NCBI GenBank assembly: GCA_023411375.1 | Contig: JAEYOW010000007.1 | Location: forward strand, 17,898 to 81,897 | Direction: 5' to 3' | Length of the DNA stretch: 64,000 nt | Source: Bacillota bacterium | Lineage (GTDB): Bacteria; Bacillota; Clostridia; Christensenellales; Aristaeellaceae | Shown here: positions 1-6,793 of the stretch, piece by piece | Position numbering within the stretch: position 1 is the first letter of the stretch | Layout of the letters: the number at the start of each line of letters is the position of its first letter | The notes under the pieces: model-generated | What the model was told of the DNA's origin: nothing | Seen by the model: the letters and a program-made list of their open reading frames with translations, nothing else | Database searches by the model: none | Program-made: the position numbers and the translations under genes

Positions 1-2
1 AA

Positions 3-2864
3 AAACAGGCCGAACAGCAGCGCTTGGCACGCCAGCATACCAAGGCATATACCATGCCAGATACGGATGAGCCCGAGGAGGCGCCGAAGGTGGAAGTAAA
101 AGAGGAAGCAAGGCCTGTCGCGGAGGTAGTGAAGCCTGTCGTACAGGAAGCGCCCAGGCCCGAACCTGTCAAGGCGGAACAAGCCCCTGTAAAGGCGGAG
201 CAGCCGGCCAAGCTCGTTGTTAAGGCTGAGAGCAAGCCCGAAACCGCCGCGCCCGCGACGGTTGAGGCGACTGCCGTTAAGGCGGAGGCTGAAAAGCAGG
301 CTCCGGCGCCCGTTGCGCAAGCCGTGACGCCTGCGGCCGCTGTCAAAGCGCCCGAAGCGCCTGTCACGCCTGTTGCGCCCGCAAAGTCCGTGCCCGGCGC
401 CCCCACGCCCAGACCGGCGCAGGGCGCAAGGCCTGCCGCGCCGGTACAGCAACAGCCGCGTCCTGTTCAGGGCGCTCAGGCCTCCCAGGGTGCGCGTCCC
501 ATTCAGGGCGGACGTCCCATTCAGGGCGGAGCTCCGCGCCCCGCTGCGAACCCGCAGGGCCCGTATGGCCGTCCCGCGAACCCGCAGGGCCCGTATGGCC
601 GTCCCGCGAATCCGCAGGGCCCGTATGGACGTCCTGCGAATCCGCAGGGCCCGTATGGCCGTCCCGCGAATCCGCAGGGTTCGTATGGCCGTCCCGCGAA
701 CCCGCAGGGTCCGTATGGACGTCCTGCGAATCCGCAGGGCCCGTATGGACGTCCTGCGAATCCGCAGGGCCCGTATGGCCGTCCCGCGAACGGCACAGCT
801 CCCGGCGGAGCACGTCCGGCAGGCGGCGGGTTTGGCCGCCCGGCAGGCGGTCCTGGCGGACGGCCTCCGATGGGCGGCGGGCGCAAGCCTGCGGTTGAGA
901 TGACGCCCTCCGTGGAAAAGGAGCGCGTCAGCAACTACGATCCCAATAAGAAAAGCTATATGCGCCAGCATGACCCGGAGCGCGTCGCGAGGAACCGCAA
1001 ACAGCTGGCCCGCGAAAACTTTAGCGGCTACGACGACGATGTGGTGCGCGGGGGCCGCCGTGCGCGCGCAAAGAAGCCCAGCGCGCAGCAGATGATGGCG
1101 CCCATTAAGATCGAAAAGGCATACATGACCGCCGAGACCATTACGGTAAAGGACCTGACCGAGCGTATCGGCAAGCCCGCCGGCGATATTTTGAAAAAGC
1201 TGCTGATGCTGGGCGTGATGGCCAACATTAACAGCGAGCTGGATTTTGATACCGCCAGCCTCGTTTGTGGAGACTTTGGCGTAGAGCTAGAGATGAATCT
1301 AGCCAAAACCGCGGAGGATGTGCTGACCGATACCGACTTCGAGGACTCGGAGGAGGACCTGGAGGCCCGCCCGCCCGTCGTGACCATTATGGGCCACGTC
1401 GATCACGGCAAGACCTCGCTGCTTGACTACATTCGCAACGCGCACGTTACGGCGGGCGAGGCGGGCGGCATTACACAGCATATCGGCGCGTATACCGTCA
1501 CGGTGGACGGCCAGATTATCACCTTCCTGGATACGCCGGGCCACGAGGCTTTCACCGCGATGCGCGCACGCGGCGCCCAGTCCACGGATATCGCGATTCT
1601 TGTGGTCGCGGCCGACGACGGGGTTATGCCGCAGACCGTTGAGGCAATCAACCATGCAAAGGCGGCGGGCGTCCCGATCATCGTGGCTATCAACAAGATG
1701 GATAAGGATGCGGCGAATCCCGACCGCGTCAAGCAGGATCTGACCGGTTATGAGCTGGTTCCCGAGGAATGGGGCGGCGAAACGATCATGGTGCCCGTCA
1801 GCGCCGCTACTGGCGACGGCGTGGATAACCTGCTGGAAATGGTGCTGCTGCAGGCGGATATGCTGCAGCTGCGCGCCAACCCCAACCGTATGGCCAAGGG
1901 CGTAATTATCGAGGCCAAGCTGGACAAGGCGCGCGGCCCCGTGGCGACCGTGCTTCTGCAAAACGGCACGCTCCACGTTGGCGACAACGTGGTTGCGGGC
2001 ATGGCAAGCGGCCGTGTGCGCGCCATGGTAAACGACAAGGGCGAGCGCGTAACCGAAGCGGGACCGTCGATGCCTGTGGAAATTGCTGGTTTCAACGACG
2101 TACCCAGCGCGGGCGACGATATGATGGCCGTCGCGGACGACCATCTGGGCCGTCAGGTTGTACAGGAGCGCCGCGACAAGGTCAAGGCTGCCCGCGTGGC
2201 CGCCTCGGCGAAGGTGTCGCTTGATAACCTGTTCAGCCGCATCGATCAGAGCAAGCTGACCAACCTGAACATCATCATCAAGGCCGACGTGCAAGGCAGC
2301 GTGGAGGCTGTGAAGCAGGCGCTGGAGAAGCTGTCGGGCGACGAGGTGCGTGTGCGCGTTCTGCACAGCGCGGTTGGCGCGATTACCAGGGACGACGTTA
2401 ACCTTGCTTCCGCGTTTGACGCGATCATTATCGGTTTCAACATCCGTCCGGACAACAACGCCCGCGACGCAGCCGAGCGCGAGGGTGTGGACGTCCGCCT
2501 CTACCGCGTAATCTACCAGGCGATCGAGGATATTCAGAAGGCCATGAAGGGCCTCTTGGACCCCGAATACAAGGAAGTTTTGCTCGGCCATGCCGAGGTG
2601 CGCAGCACCTTCAAAATTACGGGCGCGGGCACTGTCGCGGGCTGCTATGTGCAAGACGGCAAGCTTCAGCGCAACGCCGAGGTGCGCCTGCTGCGCGACA
2701 ACGTGGTGGTGTTCGAGGGCAAACTCAACAGCCTGAAGCGGTTTAAGGACGACGCTAAAGAGGTTGCCTCCGGCTACGAATGTGGCGTGAGCTTTGATAA
2801 CTTTAACGATATCAAGGAAGGCGATATCGTGGAGTGCTTCATCATGGAGGAAATCGAGCGGTAA
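3..2864 (+). CDS. infB: Translation initiation factor IF-2 (5' partial)
   Basis: GTPase that places initiator tRNA on the 30S subunit and promotes subunit joining. The frame is open to the window edge, so the true start lies upstream; the TTG at 24 is only the first start-like codon. The first ~280 residues are an Ala/Pro/Lys-rich linker, ending in eight copies of a ten-residue NPQGPYGRPA repeat and a Gly/Arg-rich stretch. The GTPase core shows G1 GHVDHGKT near residue 464, G3 DTPGHE near 510 and G4 NKMD near 564, followed by the beta-barrel and C-terminal IF-2 domains. It heads the order infB-rbfA-nrnA-truB-ribF-rpsO-pnp. A hairpin-rich element of about 200 bases separates it from rbfA. Confidence 0.97.
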   Translation, partial: KQAEQQRLARQHTKAYTMPDTDEPEEAPKVEVKEEARPVAEVVKPVVQEAPRPEPVKAEQAPVKAEQPAKLVVKAESKPETAAPATVEATAVKAEAEKQAPAPVAQAVTPAAAVKAPEAPVTPVAPAKSVPGAPTPRPAQGARPAAPVQQQPRPVQGAQASQGARPIQGGRPIQGGAPRPAANPQGPYGRPANPQGPYGRPANPQGPYGRPANPQGPYGRPANPQGSYGRPANPQGPYGRPANPQGPYGRPANPQGPYGRPANGTAPGGARPAGGGFGRPAGGPGGRPPMGGGRKPAVEMTPSVEKERVSNYDPNKKSYMRQHDPERVARNRKQLARENFSGYDDDVVRGGRRARAKKPSAQQMMAPIKIEKAYMTAETITVKDLTERIGKPAGDILKKLLMLGVMANINSELDFDTASLVCGDFGVELEMNLAKTAEDVLTDTDFEDSEEDLEARPPVVTIMGHVDHGKTSLLDYIRNAHVTAGEAGGITQHIGAYTVTVDGQIITFLDTPGHEAFTAMRARGAQSTDIAILVVAADDGVMPQTVEAINHAKAAGVPIIVAINKMDKDAANPDRVKQDLTGYELVPEEWGGETIMVPVSAATGDGVDNLLEMVLLQADMLQLRANPNRMAKGVIIEAKLDKARGPVATVLLQNGTLHVGDNVVAGMASGRVRAMVNDKGERVTEAGPSMPVEIAGFNDVPSAGDDMMAVADDHLGRQVVQERRDKVKAARVAASAKVSLDNLFSRIDQSKLTNLNIIIKADVQGSVEAVKQALEKLSGDEVRVRVLHSAVGAITRDDVNLASAFDAIIIGFNIRPDNNARDAAEREGVDVRLYRVIYQAIEDIQKAMKGLLDPEYKEVLLGHAEVRSTFKITGAGTVAGCYVQDGKLQRNAEVRLLRDNVVVFEGKLNSLKRFKDDAKEVASGYECGVSFDNFNDIKEGDIVECFIMEEIER
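549..788 (+). repeat. Eight tandem 30-bp repeats inside infB
   Basis: Eight head-to-tail 30-base units start at 549, 579, 609, 639, 669, 699, 729 and 759. Each encodes NPQGPYGRPA; the fifth has Ser for Pro. Units differ by a few mostly synonymous bases (for example aac/aat and ggc/gga), so the array is not entirely recent. It keeps frame and lies in the flexible N-terminal linker of IF-2. The repeat period also keeps long spurious frames open on both strands here. Confidence 0.95.
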
Positions 2865-3062
2865 GGGGGCGCGGCCCCCTTACAACCCTCGCCCAAGGGA
2901 TATATCCCTTGTATATCCCTTGGGAATCCCGCTTTGGCGGGGCAATGGTTAAAGGGCAAAGCCCGGCGGCCTTACGCGGGCGGGCGTCGTCCCAGCATCC
3001 CATCCAACCCCCGCCCCCCCTCCGCGCATAGCGCGGTAATGGGTCAAGGGCGAAGCCCTTGT
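2865..3062. repeat. Composite intergenic hairpin element, copy A
   Basis: The infB-rbfA gap is a string of short palindromes: gggggcgcggccccc (2865-2879), ccaagggatatatccctt (2893-2910), a cgctttggcgggg stretch, ccgcgcatagcgcgg (3022-3036) and aagggcgaagccctt (3046-3060). The same modules recur in the same order at 51035-51143. It could be a repeat family, an RNA processing site or a weak attenuator. No T-run follows any stem, so a classical terminator is unlikely. Confidence 0.7.
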
Positions 3063-3073
3063 GGAGGTTAAGA

Positions 3074-3445
3074 ATGAGTTATCAACGTATTGACCGCATC
3101 AGCGAGCAGGTGCGCCGCGAGGTGGATCAGATCATCCGCGAGCAGCTCTCGGACCCGCGCGTTCAGGGCACGTTTAGTGTTACGCGCGCCGAGGTAACGC
3201 GCGATTTGCGCTATGCAAAAATCTATGTCAGCATCCTGGAGGAGCACAACCGCGCCCCCATGATGGCCGCGCTAAAAAAGGCGGCTGGCTATGTGCGCCA
3301 TGAGCTAGGGCAGCGCATGATCATCCGCTACGCCCCGGAAATCCTTTTTGAGCTTGATAACAATATTGAGTACGGCATCCACATCGCGTCGGTACTTAAG
3401 CAGGTTCAGGCGGAGGAAGAAGCAAATGACGAAAGCGAAAAATGA
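3074..3445 (+). CDS. rbfA: Ribosome-binding factor A
   Basis: Small 30S maturation factor acting on the 16S rRNA 5' helix region. About 123 residues, normal for the family. The N-terminus (YQRIDRISEQVRREV) and the DPRVQG and YAKIYVS stretches are typical of the KH-like RbfA fold. The ATG at 3074 is chosen because GGAGG ends 6 bases before it; an in-frame TTG at 3059 lacks such a site. The 3' end overlaps nrnA by 20 bases, suggesting coupled translation. Confidence 0.95.
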   Translation: MSYQRIDRISEQVRREVDQIIREQLSDPRVQGTFSVTRAEVTRDLRYAKIYVSILEEHNRAPMMAALKKAAGYVRHELGQRMIIRYAPEILFELDNNIEYGIHIASVLKQVQAEEEANDESEK

Positions 3446-4430
3446 GCTTTATCAGATGGATGCGTTGCTGTCCGCCCTTCAGAAGGCGGGCAGCATCTTG
3501 CTGTTTTCACACATCTCGCCCGATGGGGACACGCTGGGCAGCGCTCTGGCGCTCAAGCTCAGGCTGGAACGGCTTGAAAAGCGGGTCTGCCTGGTGCTGG
3601 ACGGGGATGTGCCGACCAATCTGCGCTTTTTGCCGGGCGTTGAGAGCATCTTGTGTCCGGATGCCGAGGTTTCCCCAGAGGGCTTCTCGCTGTCCGTTGC
3701 CGTTGACGTAAGCTGCGAGGAGCGTCTGGGTGCGGGTGCGGAACGGTTTAAAAGCGCGGGAACAACGGCGCTGATCGACCACCATGCGACGAATGACGGC
3801 TTCGCGGCCATCAATGTGATCGACGGGGACGCACCCGCAACGGCGGTGCTTATTCACCGGTTGTTTGAGGCGCTCGGAGGGCCGGCATCCAGGGACGAGG
3901 CGATTTGTCTGTATACAGCGCTATCCACAGATACGGGCAATTTTGTGTATGAAAGTACCAATGCCGAGTGCTTCCGCATGATGGGCTCGTTAATGGAGGC
4001 TGGGCTGCCGTTGTCCCAATACAGCCGTATGCTGTTCCGCCAGAAGGAGCGCGCTTTTGTAGAGTTGCTGGGAAAGACGCTTCCCTCGCTGCGGCTGAGC
4101 TGCGGCGGAGCGGTTGCTGGGCTCACGCTTAGCTTGCTCCAGATGAAAGAGGCGCAGGCCACCGCAGGCAATACGGACGGCGTGGTGGATTACGCCATTG
4201 ATATCGAAGGCGTGAAACTGGCTTATTTTGCGCGCGAAACAGCGGAAGGGCGCGTAAAGGTGAGCCTGCGTGCGCTGGAGCCCTACCGGGTGGACGAGGC
4301 GGCGGAGTGCTTCGGCGGCGGCGGACATAGACTTGCCGCAGGATGTACGCTTGATCTGCCGCTTGAAGATGCTGCCCGGGCGGTAGAAGCTGCCCTTCAT
4401 ACCGCGGCGGGGAGCGTTTGCGCGTTATGA
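3426..4430 (+). CDS. nrnA: DHH/DHHA1 bifunctional oligoribonuclease / pAp phosphatase
   Basis: NrnA-type phosphoesterase, known in Bacillota to degrade nano-RNAs and hydrolyse 3'-phosphoadenosine 5'-phosphate. About 334 residues. Metal-binding motifs are visible: SPDGDTLGS (Asp33, Asp35), DHH at 118-120, and a C-terminal DHHA1 glycine motif GGGGHRLAAG. The ATG at 3426 has GGAGG nine bases upstream; the open frame extends further 5' but without family-like sequence. It sits between rbfA and truB as in Bacillus, and its TGA overlaps the truB ATG as ATGA. Confidence 0.92.
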   Translation: MTKAKNELYQMDALLSALQKAGSILLFSHISPDGDTLGSALALKLRLERLEKRVCLVLDGDVPTNLRFLPGVESILCPDAEVSPEGFSLSVAVDVSCEERLGAGAERFKSAGTTALIDHHATNDGFAAINVIDGDAPATAVLIHRLFEALGGPASRDEAICLYTALSTDTGNFVYESTNAECFRMMGSLMEAGLPLSQYSRMLFRQKERAFVELLGKTLPSLRLSCGGAVAGLTLSLLQMKEAQATAGNTDGVVDYAIDIEGVKLAYFARETAEGRVKVSLRALEPYRVDEAAECFGGGGHRLAAGCTLDLPLEDAARAVEAALHTAAGSVCAL

Positions 4431-5344
4431 CGGATTCGGGAAGGCCGCTGTGCGGCTTTTTAAATGTGTTAAAGCCGCCGGGAATGTCATCGGCACAGGT
4501 TGTGGGGTACGCGAGAAGGCTTCTGGGCGGCGTGAAGCTCGGCCATGCCGGAACGCTGGACCCCGAGGCGGCGGGCGTGCTGCCGCTGATGGCAGGTAAG
4601 GCGGCGCGGCTGTTCGATTATATGCAGGATAAGGAGAAGGCCTACGTGGCGGAGGTTGCCTTCGGCAGCGCGACCGATACGCAGGACGCTCAGGGCACGG
4701 TAATCGAATCGGGAGAATGCTATCCCTGCGAGGCAGCGATTAAACAGGCTCTGCCGGGTTTTACCGGCAGGCTGATGCAGCGGCCGCCTATGTACAGCGC
4801 AATCAAGCAGGATGGGGCGAGACTGTATGAGCTGGCGCGGCGTGGGCGGGAGGTCGTGGTTCCCGAGCGTGAGGTAATGGTGCATGAGCTGACGCTTCGG
4901 GCGATGACGGAAAACCATGGCGCGCTTTTATTTGTACGTTGCTCCAAGGGTTTCTATGTGCGCACCCTCTGCCATGATTTAGGCCGGGCGCTTGGCTGCC
5001 CGGCGCATATGCGTTTTTTGCTGCGCACGCAAAGCGGCGTATTTACGCTGGAAACAGCGCGGACGTTGGAGGCGCTTGAGCTAGCGGCAAACCGCAACTC
5101 GCCTGAAAAACTGCTTCTGCCGCCGGAAGCGGCGCTGGAGCATCTTCCACACACGCAGGTGCCTCCTGAGTTGGAAAAGGCGGTCAGGAACGGCGGACGT
5201 TTGCCCTGGAACCGTTTTGATGGCCTGCGAGGAACGGTTGCGGAGAGCGGAGCGCCCGCCTGCCTATGGATGGATGGGCGGCTTTGCGCCGTCGCGGCAC
5301 GGGTAGGCGACGAACTTAAAATCAGAACGTGGCTGGGAGAATAA
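4427..5344 (+). CDS. truB: tRNA pseudouridine(55) synthase TruB
   Basis: Isomerises U55 in the T-loop of tRNAs. About 305 residues. The catalytic motif GHAGTLDPEAAGVL carries Asp45, and RPPMYSAIKQDG and KGFYVRTLCHDLG are further family motifs. The C-terminal part resembles a short PUA-like tail. I take the ATG at 4427, which overlaps the nrnA stop (ATGA). An in-frame TTG at 4418 is closer to the GGGGAG site and cannot be excluded. Its 3' neighbour ribF begins 26 bases downstream. Confidence 0.95.
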   Translation: MTDSGRPLCGFLNVLKPPGMSSAQVVGYARRLLGGVKLGHAGTLDPEAAGVLPLMAGKAARLFDYMQDKEKAYVAEVAFGSATDTQDAQGTVIESGECYPCEAAIKQALPGFTGRLMQRPPMYSAIKQDGARLYELARRGREVVVPEREVMVHELTLRAMTENHGALLFVRCSKGFYVRTLCHDLGRALGCPAHMRFLLRTQSGVFTLETARTLEALELAANRNSPEKLLLPPEAALEHLPHTQVPPELEKAVRNGGRLPWNRFDGLRGTVAESGAPACLWMDGRLCAVAARVGDELKIRTWLGE

Positions 5345-5370
5345 ACAATTTTCAAGGGGAGGAGAAGGGT

Positions 5371-6159
5371 ATGCAGATTGTTTTGGACGGCCGCGCCGCG
5401 ACGGAATATGCCGTGCTGGCGCTTGGAATGTTCGACGGCGTACACATCGGGCACCGTGTACTTCTGGAAAGGGGCGGGGCTCTGTCCAGGCAGCGGAGCG
5501 TTCCGCTGGTAGCCTGTACGTTTATCAATCATCCCATGGCCCTTGTATCGCCCGAAAAAAGCCCGCCGATGCTGAGCACCTTTGACGAGCGGGCCAGGCT
5601 GCTGGAGGAGGCAGGCGTGGACATCCTCTTTGCCATGCCGTTTGACAGGCGCATGATGGAAATGCCGCCGGAGGTGTATGTCGGCGAGCTGGTGCGGCGC
5701 TTTCATCCGACGGATATCGTATGCGGCTACAACCACAGTTATGGCCGAAAGGGCAGGGGTACGCCGGCGCTGCTTGAGGCACTGGGCGGCGCTCTGGGCT
5801 TCCGAACCTCGGTTGTGCCCAAAATTACGTTGGATGGGCGGGAGGTAAGCTCCTCCGCCATCCGGGCGCTTTTGGGAGCCGGAGAGGTCGCAAGGGCGCG
5901 CGAACTGCTTGGCAGGCCATACGCGCGCCATGCCACCATGGCGGGTCGAAGCCATGGCCGTTGCGAGTTGGTGATGACGCCAAACGGCAAGCAGGATGTA
6001 CCCAGCGGCTGCTACCGTGCGCTGATGACCACACTGGAAAAAACCTACCCCGCGACGCTTTGCGTGGAGCGCGTAGGGCATGCCAGCTGCCGTTTGCCAT
6101 CGCCGCTGACGCTTGGGGGGGATGTTGCTTTGCGTTTTGTCACGCGCATGGACGGATGA
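5371..6159 (+). CDS. ribF: RibF-like FAD synthetase, riboflavin kinase half degenerate
   Basis: The N-terminal ~180 residues are a clear FAD-synthetase nucleotidyltransferase: GMFDGVHIGH at 19-28, the GYNHSYGRKGRGT stretch and SSSAIRALL. The protein is only 262 residues against about 310 for bifunctional RibF. After LLGRPY the usual riboflavin-kinase G-x-PTAN signature and catalytic Glu region are absent; a short unrecognised sequence ending in DVALRFVTRMDG remains. It probably adenylates FMN but may not phosphorylate riboflavin (inference). The ATG at 5371 follows GGGGAGGAG; the position truB-ribF-rpsO is conserved in Bacillota. Confidence 0.88.
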   Translation: MQIVLDGRAATEYAVLALGMFDGVHIGHRVLLERGGALSRQRSVPLVACTFINHPMALVSPEKSPPMLSTFDERARLLEEAGVDILFAMPFDRRMMEMPPEVYVGELVRRFHPTDIVCGYNHSYGRKGRGTPALLEALGGALGFRTSVVPKITLDGREVSSSAIRALLGAGEVARARELLGRPYARHATMAGRSHGRCELVMTPNGKQDVPSGCYRALMTTLEKTYPATLCVERVGHASCRLPSPLTLGGDVALRFVTRMDG

Positions 6160-6224
6160 CAGAGCGGAGGTTGTTTGTTTCATCCAAAACAACGTTCGCC
6201 AATTGATTTTCTTCGAAAAACACG

Positions 6225-6253
6225 TTTACAAACCCTATGTCCCGTGGTAAAAT
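6225..6253 (+). promoter_or_regulatory. Sigma-A-like promoter of rpsO-pnp
   Basis: TTTACA (6225-6230), a 17-base spacer and TAAAAT (6248-6253) each match the consensus hexamers at 5 of 6 positions. Transcription would start near 6260, giving an rpsO leader of about 120 bases. Confidence 0.75.
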
Positions 6254-6379
6254 AAAAGATGCGTGCAAGCGCATGCAAAGAACCGGGTTCGCAGCTTACC
6301 GAAGGCCAGCGGCAGGCTATGGACGCGGCGATTACCAGGAGACGGCATGACCGTCGCCATAACAAAGGAGGCAACCCCA
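6254..6379 (+). promoter_or_regulatory. rpsO 5' leader with hairpins, possible S15 autoregulatory site
   Basis: Between the promoter and the rpsO AUG the leader can fold into stems, including gacgg/ccgtc around 6341-6355, just upstream of the AAAGGAGG ribosome-binding site (6364-6371). S15 represses its own mRNA in several bacteria through varied leader structures. That this leader does so is inference; no known S15 motif was matched. Confidence 0.35.
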
Positions 6380-6634
6380 ATGGAAAAGTCCGAGATCATC
6401 AAGACCTATGCCCGCCACGAGGGCGACACCGGTTCCCCTGAAGTGCAGATCGCGCTGCTCACCGAGCGCATCAACCACTTGAACGAGCACCTCAAGATCA
6501 ACAAGAAGGATCACCACAGCCGCCGAGGCCTGCTGCTGATGGTAGGTAAGCGTCGCGGCCTTCTGGACTATCTCAAAAAGACCGATATCGAAAGCTATCG
6601 TACCCTGCTTAACCAGCTTGGTTTGAGAAAGTAA
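6380..6634 (+). CDS. rpsO: 30S ribosomal protein S15
   Basis: Primary 16S rRNA-binding protein of the small subunit platform. 84 residues (family usually 88-89). The signature is complete: GDTGSPEVQIALLTERI, the DHHSRRGLL helix and a basic LRK end. The ATG at 6380 has AAAGGAGG ending 8 bases upstream; longer open frames to 6263 lack family sequence. It has its own promoter, a strong terminator follows, and pnp comes next as in most bacteria. Confidence 0.97.
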   Translation: MEKSEIIKTYARHEGDTGSPEVQIALLTERINHLNEHLKINKKDHHSRRGLLLMVGKRRGLLDYLKKTDIESYRTLLNQLGLRK

Positions 6635-6651
6635 TACCTGTTGGAGCGCAA

Positions 6652-6692
6652 CCGCGCCTTGGCGGTTTATCCCGCCAAGCGCGGCTGTTTTT
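6652..6692 (+). terminator. Rho-independent terminator after rpsO
   Basis: Stem ccgcgccttggcgg (6652-6665) pairs with ccgccaagcgcgg (6672-6684) around a six-base loop and is followed by CTGTTTTT. Read-through to pnp is likely partial, as in the classical rpsO-pnp arrangement. Confidence 0.85.
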
Positions 6693-6726
6693 GCAATACG
6701 CGGGCAGGTGAGGGTCCCGCGGGGTC

Positions 6727-6742
6727 CGCGGCGAAAGCCGCG
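6727..6742 (+). promoter_or_regulatory. pnp leader GNRA hairpin
   Basis: CGCGGC-GAAA-GCCGCG forms a six-pair stem with a GNRA tetraloop 51 bases before the pnp start. PNPase controls its own mRNA through a leader stem in E. coli. A similar role here is possible but not shown. Confidence 0.4.
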
Positions 6743-6793
6743 ACAGTGGAGCCGCGCCAGGCAAGGGCCTGAGCGCAGGAAGAGGAGAAGTAG

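Noticed and set aside
549..788. Repeats as a CRISPR array
   Set aside because: Units are contiguous with no spacers, and the array is in frame inside IF-2.
364..934. Open frames on both strands within the infB repeat region
   Set aside because: The 30-base period keeps all frames open; their products are repeats of Pro/Arg/Gly/Thr without domain sequence, and IF-2 occupies the region.
1299..2654. 451-residue antisense frame opposite infB
   Set aside because: His/Arg/Val-rich composition mirrors the sense codons, and no family motif is present.
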